64,000 bases of DNA from Candidatus Limiplasma pullicola (GTDB lineage: Bacteria > Bacillota > Clostridia > Christensenellales > Aristaeellaceae), in NCBI GenBank assembly GCA_018710985.1, contig DVIV01000059.1, positions 24,519 through 88,518 of the forward strand. The letters run 5' to 3'. Positions within the stretch are counted from its first letter, which is position 1; each line of letters starts with the position of its first letter. Below, piece after piece: positions 51,525-62,145 of the stretch. The position numbers and the translations under genes are program-made. The notes beneath the pieces are model-generated. The model did no database searches, had not been told where the DNA came from, and was given only the letters and a program-made list of their open reading frames with translations.

Positions 51525-53297
51525 ATGCCGCCCAGAGGCCTGGGGGCCAGGAAGGAACGGCCCAAGAACGCGAAAGGCACGACGCTTCGCATCCTCAAAT
51601 ACGTGATGAACTACCGCTATGTGGTGCTGGCGCTGCTTGTGCTGACGCTGCTGAGCAACGTGGGCAACCTGCTGGGGCCCACCTTTGCCGGCAAGGCCAT
51701 CGGCGCAGCCGTGGGCAAGGGACAGGTGGACTTTGACACCGTCGCCTTTTACGCGGGCTGCATGCTGGCTGCCTATCTGCTGGGAAACATCATGTCCTTC
51801 CTGGCCACGCAGGGCATGATGCGCATGGGCCGGCGGGTTGCCCGGAAGATGCGGCAGGACGTATTTGACAAGCTCATGGGGCTGCCGGTCAGCTACTTCG
51901 ACCGCAATCAGGCGGGTGACATCATCAGCCGCGTGTCCTACGATATCGACGTGGTCACCACCAGCCTTTCCACCGATCTCATCCAGGTGCTGACCAGCGT
52001 GGTCACGGTGGTGGGTTCGTTTCTGATGATGTGCTTCATCTCGCCGCCGATGGTGCTGTGCCTGTGCGTGACGGTGCCGCTGGCCGTGTTCTTCACCCGC
52101 TACATGGGCAAAAAAACCCGTCCGCTCTATGCCAGGCGCAGCGCGGCCTACGGCAGGATGAACGGCTATGTCGAGGAGATGTTCTCCGGGCAGAAAACCA
52201 TCCTCGCCTATGCCTATGAGGACGATGTCTGCCAGGACTTCAGCGCCATCAACCACGAGGCCGCCGAGGCCTACCGCGACGCGGATGCCCTGGGCATGAC
52301 CACGGGCCCCACCATCAACATGATCAACAACCTGGGCCTGTCCCTGATCGGCATGGTGGGCGCCGCGCTGTATCTGGTGGGCGGCGTGGGCATGGAGCAG
52401 ATTTCTTCCTTTGTGCTCTATTCCCGCAAGTTCTGCGGACCGATCAATGAAATTGCCAATATCATCAACGAAATCTATTCCGCGCTGGCTGCGGCGGAGC
52501 GGGTGTTCACGCTGCTGGACGAGGCGGAGGAACTGGCGGATGCGCCGGACGCGGAGGTGCTTACGCAGGTGGAGGGGGCCGTGGAGACGCGGCACATCAG
52601 CTTCGGCTACACGCCGGGCAAAACCGTGCTGCATGATTTGAGCCTCAAGGCGGACCCGGGTCAGACCATCGCCATCGTGGGCCATACGGGCGCGGGCAAA
52701 ACCACCCTCATCAACCTGCTGATGCGCTTTTACGACGTGGACCGCGGAGAGATTCTGGTGGACGGCCGCGAGGTGCGCAGGGTGACGCGCGATTCCCTCC
52801 GGCGGGCCTACGCCATGGTCCTGCAGGATACCTGGGTCTTTGGCGGAACGGTTTTTGAGAACATCGCCTACGGCAAGGAGGGCGCCACTCTGGACGAGGT
52901 GGTGGCTGCGGCCAAGGCAGCCCGCATTCACAGCTATATCATGCGGCTGCCTCAGGGGTATGACACCGTGATCGGCGAGGACGGAGGCAACATCAGCAAG
53001 GGACAGAAGCAGCTGCTCACCATCGCCCGCGCCATGCTCTACGACACGCAGATGCTCATTCTGGACGAAGCCACCAGCAACGTCGATACCAATACCGAGC
53101 AGAAGGTGCAACGGGCCATGCAGGACCTGATGAAGGGAAAGACCTCCTTCGTGATCGCGCACCGGCTGTCCACCATCCAGCATGCCGACCGGATTCTGGT
53201 GATGGAGCACGGGGACGTGGTGGAGCAGGGCACGCACGAGGAACTGATGGCACGGCGGGGAACGTATTACCGCCTGTATGCCGCGCAGTTCGAATAG
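51525..53297 (+). CDS. ABC exporter half-transporter 2 (consensus catalytic Glu)
   Basis: A 590-residue TMD-NBD half-exporter with Walker A GHTGAGKTTL, signature ISKGQ (not LSGGQ) and Walker B MLILDEATSNVD with catalytic Glu. The altered signature pairs with the Asp of subunit 1 in the degenerate site, while its Glu pairs with the normal LSGGQ. This is the complementary pattern of a BmrC/BmrD-type heterodimer. A long basic N-terminus (about 25 residues) precedes the first helix. GGGGGGAG precedes the ATG. A strong terminator follows. Confidence 0.9.
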   Translation: MPPRGLGARKERPKNAKGTTLRILKYVMNYRYVVLALLVLTLLSNVGNLLGPTFAGKAIGAAVGKGQVDFDTVAFYAGCMLAAYLLGNIMSFLATQGMMRMGRRVARKMRQDVFDKLMGLPVSYFDRNQAGDIISRVSYDIDVVTTSLSTDLIQVLTSVVTVVGSFLMMCFISPPMVLCLCVTVPLAVFFTRYMGKKTRPLYARRSAAYGRMNGYVEEMFSGQKTILAYAYEDDVCQDFSAINHEAAEAYRDADALGMTTGPTINMINNLGLSLIGMVGAALYLVGGVGMEQISSFVLYSRKFCGPINEIANIINEIYSALAAAERVFTLLDEAEELADAPDAEVLTQVEGAVETRHISFGYTPGKTVLHDLSLKADPGQTIAIVGHTGAGKTTLINLLMRFYDVDRGEILVDGREVRRVTRDSLRRAYAMVLQDTWVFGGTVFENIAYGKEGATLDEVVAAAKAARIHSYIMRLPQGYDTVIGEDGGNISKGQKQLLTIARAMLYDTQMLILDEATSNVDTNTEQKVQRAMQDLMKGKTSFVIAHRLSTIQHADRILVMEHGDVVEQGTHEELMARRGTYYRLYAAQFE

Positions 53298-53341
53298 GGG
53301 AAAGGGCTGAAGAAGCCCGCAAAGCTGCGAGCCAAAAAACC

Positions 53342-53374
53342 GGCCGGTCTCCCGATGGGAAACCGGCCTGTTTT
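53342..53374. terminator. Terminator between ABC exporter and TPR gene
   Basis: GGCCGGT...CCC, loop GAT, GGG...ACCGGCC, then TGTTTTG. It probably stops both convergent transcripts. Confidence 0.75.
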
Positions 53375-53387
53375 GCATATCCCAGCC

Positions 53388-54071
53388 TCACAGGCTGTCC
53401 AGCGAGGCCTGCACCATTTCGCGCGTGGCGTAGTTGAGGGGCGAGAAGCGGCCCTTCAGGGCCTTCTCCAGCTTTTCGCGCGCCGCGTCCCTGTTGCCCT
53501 CCTCAATGTCGTACTGGGCCAGGAAATAGAGCGTGTCGATCTGCGTGGACTTGAGCTCCAGCGCCTTCTGGAAGAACTCGCGGGCCCTGGCCTTGTCGTT
53601 GCCCAGCCGGTAATAAGTCTGGGCCAGGTTGTCCAGCGTGATGCTGTCCTCATCGTCGTACTCGTAGGCTTCGGTGTTGAAGGCCAGGGCCTTTTCATAG
53701 TCGCCCGCCTCCACATAGAGGTAGCCCAGCGTTTCATAGACCAGGCCGCTGGGCTGCTTGGCATGCTGGCGCTCCAGAAGCGCGATGCCCTTTTCCAGCT
53801 CGCCCATCTTATAGACGCAGGAAGCGTAATTGACAAACAGCTGGCAGCGGGTGCTGTCGGCCATGGGGTACTTCTGAATCTTCACCAGCAGGTCGCGTGC
53901 CTCCTGATAGCGGCCGGCGCGGATGAGCAGCACGGTATAGGTCAAAATATTGCGCACATCCTGCAGCCCTTCGTCGATGGCTTCTTTATACAGGCGCATC
54001 GCGCCCTCCGTGTCGCCCTTGGACAGCTTGGAGGCCGCGCTGCGGGCCTTGAAAATGGTCATGATTCCCAT
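53388..54071 (-). CDS. Tetratricopeptide repeat protein
   Basis: A 227-residue protein made of about five TPR units, for example LTYTVLLIRAGRYQEARDLL, VYETLGYLYVEAGDYEKAL, ITLDNLAQTYYRLGNDKA and DTLYFLAQYDIEEGNRDAA. No signal peptide is seen, although the first ~12 residues are hydrophobic. TPR proteins are scaffolds; the partner is unknown. It overlaps the end of mrfB by 13 bases, so it is part of the same transcript. AGGAGG is 10 bases before the ATG at 54071. Confidence 0.85.
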   Translation of the reverse strand: MGIMTIFKARSAASKLSKGDTEGAMRLYKEAIDEGLQDVRNILTYTVLLIRAGRYQEARDLLVKIQKYPMADSTRCQLFVNYASCVYKMGELEKGIALLERQHAKQPSGLVYETLGYLYVEAGDYEKALAFNTEAYEYDDEDSITLDNLAQTYYRLGNDKARAREFFQKALELKSTQIDTLYFLAQYDIEEGNRDAAREKLEKALKGRFSPLNYATREMVQASLDSL

Positions 54072-55248
54072 GAGGATGGTTCCTCCTTCTCGGTTGATTT
54101 GGCGCACGCGGCACAAAGCCTTCGCCTGAGACGTGCATACCGGTATTGTAGCGCAACTTGGCGGTCTTGTACAGCCTCGGAGCGAAAAAGGCCCGGTTCC
54201 GACAAAAGAAGCAGCGCCTGACGGGTATAGCTGAGCGCCTGGGCGGGGTTATGCAGGCGGTGCTCATAGAGCTTGGCCAGCGCCTCGCAGGCGGTCACGG
54301 GATCGTCGCCGCGGCGCAGCATGGTTTCGTACAGGCGGATGGCGGCGGTTACATCGCCCGCACGCCGCCGCTCCCGGGCCAGCGCGTGATAGGCCTCGGC
54401 GCGCGTATCGCCGCGGGCGCACAGGCGGTAGCACTTGACAGCTTTGGCCGTATCGCCGCGCCGTTCCAGCGAGCGGGCCAGCGAAAGCAGGTCCTGCCCG
54501 CTTTCCACCGTTTCGGGGCAGTCCACCTGCCCGCACAGAAAGCACAGCAGCTGCGCCAGGCTGACGATGTCCTGCCGGTTGTGCGCAAGAATGCGCTCGA
54601 TGGGCGCAAAGTCGCCGTCGCGCAGGTAGCGGAAATAGGTTTGAGGCACCTCGGCGCCGGGCAGGTCATCCTCGCGCTTTACATGCAGCAGCTGCTCCTC
54701 CAGATGGGCCAGCGTGCAGCGCTTCAGCCGCAGCTTCCACAGCCTGCGCGCAGGGTAGAGCACGTCGGCATGCACGTCGGGCAGGCGGGCGGAAATGCGG
54801 TTCATCACAAAGCGCGAGGTGAGCAGCGGCGCGTCAAAGGTGCGGCCGTTGAAGGTGCACAGCACGGAGAAGCGGCCCGCAACCGCCGTCACCGTGCGCA
54901 GAAGCTCGCTTTCCTGGCCGTAATCCCGCATGAGCACCTGCTCCACGCAAAAGCCGCCGTCCGTGAAATACCCCAGCCCCACCAGAAACGCCACCGTGCC
55001 CGCGCCTCCTGCAAGGCCCGTGGTTTCGGTGTCCAGAAACAGGATATCCTCCGGCCGAAGATCGGAGGGAAAGGCAAAGCCGAAGGCGCTTTCCATCACG
55101 GCCGGGGTCAGGTGGCGAAGGTCCGTGAAGATGGACAGCGGAAACGTTGCCTGCGCGCGGTAACAGCCCTCTTCCTGCGTGCGCGGGGCGGCGGGGGAAC
55201 GCCTGGGGGCTGCATCCAGCATACGCAGCTTGCTCAGAAGGTCCGCCA

Positions 55249-55249
<1 letters not shown>
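54059..55249 (-). CDS. mrfB: Ribonuclease H-like 3'-5' exonuclease, MrfB (YprB)
   Basis: A 396-residue protein. The DEDD exonuclease core is ILFLDTETTGLAGG (first acidic pair), LCTFNGRTFDAPLL and HNRQDIVSLAQLLCFL (last motif). The C-terminal third has TPR-like helices. In Bacillus subtilis MrfB (YprB) works with the helicase MrfA in repair of mitomycin C damage. The ATG at 55249 overlaps the mrfA stop by one base. The gene is probably translated together with mrfA. Confidence 0.9.
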
Positions 55250-57519
<2,270 letters not shown>

Positions 57520-57558
57520 GGAAAAAAGCTCCTATCCGGGTACAATCGGGAGAGGCGG

Positions 57559-58593
57559 TCAGCGGTCGGCGGCCAGCTCGATGAAGTCGCGGAAGCCGTC
57601 GGTCATTTCCTCGGTGCCGTCCATCAGGGTCCACATGGCTTCCGCGTCGGGGATGGACTCAATCAGCGCGCGGCTTTCCTCGTAGGGCAGCAAAAACGCG
57701 GTGGTGGAGAGAAAATCGCCCAGTGCGGAATCGGGATGCAGAATGGTGACCGCGTGCATATGCGCGGCGGGGTAGAGGGTTTCGGGGTCGATGAGGTGAT
57801 GGTAGTTGACGCCGTCCACGATGTAATAGCGCTGATAATCGCCGCTGGTGACCACGGACAGATTCGTCGCGCCCAGCGTTTCGCGGGTGCTGACGCCGTC
57901 CAGGTCCTCCACGCCTACCACCCAGAAGTCGCGCCCGTCCAGCGGCTTGCCGCCGCAGACCACGTTGCCGCCCGCATTGAGCAAAAACGAATCCAGGCCG
58001 TTGTCCCGGAGGGTTTCGCAGGTCAGTTCCGCGGCATAGCCCTTGGCGACCGCACCCACGTCCAGCGAGATGCCGGGGTCCTCAAAATAGACGGTGCCCG
58101 CTTCCTCGTCCACGATCACCTGATCGTAATTCATGTGTTCCGAGGCCTGCTTGAGGGCGGCGTCATCCGGGAGGGCAGTGCCGTCCTCGCGGGCGTCATG
58201 CCACAGATCCAGCACGGCGCCCATGGCGGGGTTGAGCACGCCGCTGTAGGCGTTGCGCCACTCACGCACGCGCACGAGCAGGTCTATCAGCTCCGGCTCC
58301 GCCGCCACGGGCGCTTCGGCGGCGCCCTGATTGACGGCGTAGAGGTTGTTGACCCCCTCGTAGGCATTGTACTTGTCAAAGATCTGATGGTACCGCGTCA
58401 TTTCGCTTTCGACCAGCTTGGCATAGGTTTCAAATTCGGCCTGATCCCGGGCGTAGGCGGTGAAAATGATCACCGTGTCGAAGCAGCCGAAAAAGGTGTA
58501 GCGGTATTTCTGATAGCTTTCGGCCCCGCTGGCAGCGCAGGAAGCGGTCAGCAGCAGCACAGCGACGAGCATGCAGGCCAGAATGCGTTTCAT
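57559..58593 (-). CDS. apbE: FAD:protein FMN transferase, lipoprotein
   Basis: A 344-residue enzyme that moves FMN from FAD onto Thr/Ser in SGAT-type sites. The signal peptide ends in LLLTASC, giving a lipid anchor outside the membrane, where its substrates are. Key features are MTRYHQIFDKYNAYEGVNN, LDVGAVAKGYAAEL, NAGGNVV and, for the Mg site, DYQRYY...HHLIDPETLYPA and ALGDFLSTTAFLL. It is 77 bases downstream of the poly-FMN protein and is the obvious maturase for it and for the two FMN-binding reductases elsewhere in the window. GGAGGTGA precedes the ATG. Confidence 0.95.
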   Translation of the reverse strand: MKRILACMLVAVLLLTASCAASGAESYQKYRYTFFGCFDTVIIFTAYARDQAEFETYAKLVESEMTRYHQIFDKYNAYEGVNNLYAVNQGAAEAPVAAEPELIDLLVRVREWRNAYSGVLNPAMGAVLDLWHDAREDGTALPDDAALKQASEHMNYDQVIVDEEAGTVYFEDPGISLDVGAVAKGYAAELTCETLRDNGLDSFLLNAGGNVVCGGKPLDGRDFWVVGVEDLDGVSTRETLGATNLSVVTSGDYQRYYIVDGVNYHHLIDPETLYPAAHMHAVTILHPDSALGDFLSTTAFLLPYEESRALIESIPDAEAMWTLMDGTEEMTDGFRDFIELAADR

Positions 58594-58615
58594 TCAGGTC
58601 ACCTCCGGGTCTTAA

Positions 58616-58647
58616 AAGGGCAGACCCCTGTAGGAAGGTCTGCCCTT
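58616..58647 (-). promoter_or_regulatory. Stem-loop between the poly-FMN gene and apbE
   Basis: On the minus strand AAGGGCAGACC, loop, GGTCTGCCCTT, then TTAAG. The 11-bp stem has a short T run, so it may be a partial terminator that lowers apbE expression, or a processing site. Confidence 0.55.
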
Positions 58648-58670
58648 GTAGGGAACGGGGAAAATGCAGC

Positions 58671-61600
58671 TTACTTCGCAGCCTCATAGATGGCGTTCAG
58701 GGCGCTGAGCACGGCGTCGGTGGTGATGGTGGCGCCGGAGATGGCCTCCACATCGCCGTCCGCCAGCGGGAGCGTCTTGTCCACAAACTGGAGCTGGAAC
58801 AGGGGATCGAGGGCGTTCGCACCCAGGCCGTCGGTCTCGGCAAACTGGTCGTCGCCGATCTTGATGGACTTGATGGTCAGGCCGTCAAGGGTGACCTGCA
58901 CGGCCACGGGGCCGCCAAAGCCCTGCGCGGAGGTGGACCACACGGTGCCCTCGTTGGTCACCTCGGGGGCCTCTTCCTCAGCAGTGGCTTCCTCGGTTTC
59001 GGTCTCCGCCGTTTCTTCCGGCTCGGTCACGTAGATGGCGGTGGGGCCGTCCGCGCCGCCGATGACACCGATGACGTCGGTTTCGGCGCTGGCAGCCTCA
59101 TAGATGGCGTTCAGGGCGTTGAGCACGGCGTCAGTGGTGATGGTGGCGCCGGAGATGGCCTCCACGTCGCCGTCCGCCAGCGGGAGCGTCTTGTCCACAA
59201 ACTGGAGCTGGAACAGGGGATCTAGGGCGTTCGCGCCCAGGCCGTCGGTCTCGGCGAACTGGTCGTCGCCGATCTTGATGGACTTGATGGTAAGGCCGTC
59301 AAGGGTGACCTGCACGTCGACGGGGCCGGCGAAGCCCTGCGCGGCAGTGGACCACACGGTGCCCTCGTTGGTCACTTCGGGAACCTCTTCCTCGGCGGGC
59401 GCCTCTTCTACTTCGGGAGCCTCTTCCTCAGCGGGGGCCTCGGTGGGCTCGGCAACCACGATCTCGGTGGGGCCGTCCGCGCTGCCGATGACGGCGGTTT
59501 CAGCGCTGGCGGCGTCATAGATGGCGCTCAGAGCCTCCAGTACGGCGTCGGTGGTGATGGTCGCGCCGGAGATGGCTTCGACATCGTCCTCGGCCAGCGG
59601 GAGTGTTTTATCCACGAACTGGAGCTGGAACATGGGATCGAGGGCGTTGGCGCCCAGGCCGTCGGTTTCGGCAAACTGGTCGTCGCCGATCTTGATGGAC
59701 TTGATGGTGAGGCCGTCGAGGGTGACCTGCACGGTGACGGGGCCGGCGAAGCCCTGCGCGGCAGTGGCCCATACGGTGCCCTCGTTGGTCACCTCGCCGA
59801 CGGAGGCGATGGGCGCTTCGGCGGCTTCGGGTTCCTCGGCCGCATCAGCCGCGGCGGGTGCTTCGGTGGCCTCCGGCGCACCGGTACCCACAGCCTCGTA
59901 GATGGCATTGAGGGCATCCAGCACGGCGTCGGTGGTGATGGTCGCGCCGGAGATGGCTTCGACATCGCCCTCGGCCAGCGGGAGCGTCTTATCCACAAAC
60001 TGGAGCTGGAACATGGGATCAAGGGCGTTGGCGCCCAGACCGTCGGTTTCAGCAAACTGGCTGTCGCCGATCTTGATGGACTTGATGGTGAGGCCGTCGA
60101 GGGTGACCTGCACGGCGACGGGGCCGGCGAAGCCCTGCGCGGCGGTGGCCCATACGGTGCCCCCATTGGTCACTTCGCCGACGGAGGCGATGGGCGCTTC
60201 GGCGGCTTCGGGTTCCTCGGCCGCATCAGCGGCAGGCTCGGCGCCCGCGCCGGGGCCCGCAGCCTCGTAGATGGCGTTCACGGCATCCAGCACCGCATTG
60301 GTGGTGATGGTCGCGCCGGAAATGGCGTTGATATCGCCGTCGGCCAGGGGAAGGGTTTTGCCAATGAACTGATCGCCAAATTCCGCTTCCTTCGCCTTGG
60401 CCCCCAGGCCGTCGGTCTCGGCGAACTGGTCGTCGCCGATTTCGATGCTCTGGATGGTCAGGCTGTCGTCCAGGGTAAGGGTGACGGCCACGGGGCCGGC
60501 AAAGCCCTGCGCGCTGGCGGTCCAGGAGCCGTTGCCGTCGGTGGTGGCGGACACGGAGCTGGACACCGTCGCGGCGTCGTCAGCCTCCGCCTCGGCGGCA
60601 GGCGTGGGCAGGGGCTGAGGCTCGTCGGGGGTGTCGTCGGTCGCAGCCTGATAGATTGCATCAATGCCGTCCAGCACGGCGGTGGTCGTCATGGTCGCAC
60701 CGCTGATGCCGTCCACGGCGCCGTCCTCAAGCGGCAGGGTCTTGCCGATGAACTGCTCCTGGAAGGCGGGCTCCAGCGCCTGCGCGCCATAGCCCTCGGT
60801 CTCGGCGAACTGATCGTCGCCAATCTGGATGCTCTGAATGGTCAGGCTGTCGTCCAGGGTCAGGGCCACCATGACGGGGCCGCCGAAGCCCTTGAAGGCA
60901 GCGCGCCAGGTGCCGTCCTCATAGAGCTGGGCGGCAGGCGCTTCCTCTTCTTCGGCGGTCGCGGCGGGGGCCGCTTCGCCGGTCAGCTGCGCATAAACGG
61001 TATTGATGGCGTTGACCACGGCGGTGGAGGTAACGGTCGCGCCGGAAATGGCGTCGATGTCGCTGAGCTCCAGCGGGGGCGTCATACCGATGAACTGCGA
61101 CGAGAAGCTGTCCTCAAGGGCCTTCCTGCCGTAGCCTTCAGTTTCGTTGAAATAGTCGTCGCCAATGGTGATGGAGGAGATGGCACCGCTGGCGTCCAGT
61201 TCAAGGGTAACGGCCACGGGGCCGCCGAAGCCCTGCGCGCTGGCGGTATTGGGCGAACCGCCGCCGCTGAGGTCAGAGATATACTTGCCCGCCAGGTTGA
61301 TGCCGCCGTTGACAGCGGAGGAGGTGCGGGTCGCGCCGGAAATGGCGTCGATGGTGTTGTCACCCTTGGGCTCGTTGCCTTTGACCAGCGTGAGGGGCAC
61401 GGTTTTGCCGATATACTGCGAGGTGAACTTGGGCTCCTTGGCCAAAGCGCCCAGGCCGGGCGTTTCGCTGAAGTTGTCACCGCCCACGTCCACGCCGGTG
61501 ATCACGCCGTCCATATCCATGCCAAGCGTGACGACGACCTCGCCGCCGTAGCCGTTGACCGTGGTCTGAATCACGTAGCCCACGGGCTCGCCGGATTCAT

Positions 61601-61823
61601 CCAGGCCCTGATAGATGCTGTCGATATTGCTGCCTTCCGTGGCCTCCAGGGCCTCGAAGCTGACGGCAACGGGAAGCATGCGGGTGCGGGTTTCCTCCGC
61701 GGCACGCTGGCTGTTTTGCTGGATGGGGTCCTTGGTCAGCAGGTTGAAGCTGGCAAGAAGCAGCGCCGAGACGAGGCAGATCACCACCAGTGGCACCATA
61801 TCCCGCATGTATTTCTTGCTCAT
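58671..61823 (-). CDS. Membrane-anchored poly-FMN-binding protein (eight domains)
   Basis: A 1050-residue protein. One N-terminal helix (MVPLVVICLVSALLLASFNLLT) anchors it, and the first FMN domain after it resembles RnfG/NqrC. Each of eight domains carries the ApbE flavinylation motif: SGATRTS, SGATVTS, SGATMTT, SGATITT (five times). Domains 3 to 8 share YEDGTWRA/NEGTVW starts and a TIQSIQIGDDQFAETxGxGA core. The linkers are Ala/Glu/Pro-rich and acidic. It should carry up to eight covalent FMNs outside the membrane. ApbE lies directly downstream. It matches multi-domain flavinylated proteins described in extracytosolic electron transfer; the electron donor and acceptor are unknown. Start has AAGGAGG 10 bases upstream. 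Confidence 0.9.
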   Translation of the reverse strand: MSKKYMRDMVPLVVICLVSALLLASFNLLTKDPIQQNSQRAAEETRTRMLPVAVSFEALEATEGSNIDSIYQGLDESGEPVGYVIQTTVNGYGGEVVVTLGMDMDGVITGVDVGGDNFSETPGLGALAKEPKFTSQYIGKTVPLTLVKGNEPKGDNTIDAISGATRTSSAVNGGINLAGKYISDLSGGGSPNTASAQGFGGPVAVTLELDASGAISSITIGDDYFNETEGYGRKALEDSFSSQFIGMTPPLELSDIDAISGATVTSTAVVNAINTVYAQLTGEAAPAATAEEEEAPAAQLYEDGTWRAAFKGFGGPVMVALTLDDSLTIQSIQIGDDQFAETEGYGAQALEPAFQEQFIGKTLPLEDGAVDGISGATMTTTAVLDGIDAIYQAATDDTPDEPQPLPTPAAEAEADDAATVSSSVSATTDGNGSWTASAQGFAGPVAVTLTLDDSLTIQSIEIGDDQFAETDGLGAKAKEAEFGDQFIGKTLPLADGDINAISGATITTNAVLDAVNAIYEAAGPGAGAEPAADAAEEPEAAEAPIASVGEVTNGGTVWATAAQGFAGPVAVQVTLDGLTIKSIKIGDSQFAETDGLGANALDPMFQLQFVDKTLPLAEGDVEAISGATITTDAVLDALNAIYEAVGTGAPEATEAPAAADAAEEPEAAEAPIASVGEVTNEGTVWATAAQGFAGPVTVQVTLDGLTIKSIKIGDDQFAETDGLGANALDPMFQLQFVDKTLPLAEDDVEAISGATITTDAVLEALSAIYDAASAETAVIGSADGPTEIVVAEPTEAPAEEEAPEVEEAPAEEEVPEVTNEGTVWSTAAQGFAGPVDVQVTLDGLTIKSIKIGDDQFAETDGLGANALDPLFQLQFVDKTLPLADGDVEAISGATITTDAVLNALNAIYEAASAETDVIGVIGGADGPTAIYVTEPEETAETETEEATAEEEAPEVTNEGTVWSTSAQGFGGPVAVQVTLDGLTIKSIKIGDDQFAETDGLGANALDPLFQLQFVDKTLPLADGDVEAISGATITTDAVLSALNAIYEAAK
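58687..60277 (-). repeat. Tandem DNA repeats encoding FMN-binding domains
   Basis: Units of about 415, 417, 381 and 369 bases start with TAGATGGCG at 58687, 59101, 59518, 59899 and 60268 (plus-strand view). Domains 5-8 are nearly identical in DNA over about 250 bases, with variable linkers between. This is a sign of recent duplication, and copy number could vary. Confidence 0.85.
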
Positions 61824-62029
61824 AATGGGTACTCCTCCTTACATTTCTCTATGTGCTCTTTTGTTACCTTCGCTTGTGCACCCTCAGGCACGGACCGGTG
61901 CGCGCAGAAAAAGGCCGCGATGGCGCGCAGGTGAGAATCTCCGGGAAGCCGCAGCCGCCGGTCGGGGTGGTCTCCTTATGATGTTGGAATTGCACACTGC
62001 CCCCTTTAGGCAATAGGTTTTTTCAATCT
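61824..62029 (-). promoter_or_regulatory. Structured ~200-base leader of the poly-FMN gene
   Basis: The transcript starting near 62025 has a leader of about 200 bases. GACCGG (61893-61898) can pair with CCGGTC (61958-61963), and inside this TGCGCGC (61899-61905) pairs with GCGCGCA (61923-61929). Further upstream is a GC-rich stretch. No start codon for a small gene is convincing. The region resembles a regulatory RNA; it contains short strings like the RFN (FMN riboswitch) consensus but not in the right order. Confidence 0.4.
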
Positions 62030-62059
62030 ATTATATAGCATGAACGGGTAAATAAGCAA
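62030..62059 (-). promoter_or_regulatory. Promoter of the poly-FMN gene
   Basis: On the minus strand TTGCTT (62054-62059), 18 bases, TATAAT (62030-62035), with a perfect -10. It implies the long leader downstream. Confidence 0.65.
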
Positions 62060-62093
62060 GAACCAACGCAAAGGATTTTTCAAACGAAAGCGG

Positions 62094-62134
62094 AAAAAAA
62101 GGGGAGCGCGTTCCCAAACGGGACGCACTCCCCC
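62094..62134 (-). terminator. Intrinsic terminator of clpC
   Basis: On the minus strand GGGGGAGTGCGTCCC, loop GTTT, GGGAACGCGCTCCCC, then seven T. It lies 12 bases after the clpC stop. Confidence 0.9.
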
Positions 62135-62145
62135 TCAGATGCGGC

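Noticed and set aside
58690..60270. Four similar plus-strand open frames
   Set aside because: They are antisense shadows of the repeated FMN-domain DNA; their similarity only reflects the repeats.
61824..62029. FMN (RFN) riboswitch in the poly-FMN leader
   Set aside because: Two short strings resemble the RFN consensus, but a large insertion lies between them and the second half (the P5/P6 region and the closing GGGAGAAGG) is missing. I keep only a general regulatory-RNA candidate.
61824..62029. Cobalamin riboswitch on the plus strand of the same region
   Set aside because: A GGTGAGAATC-like string occurs, but no other conserved boxes, and no gene follows on that strand.
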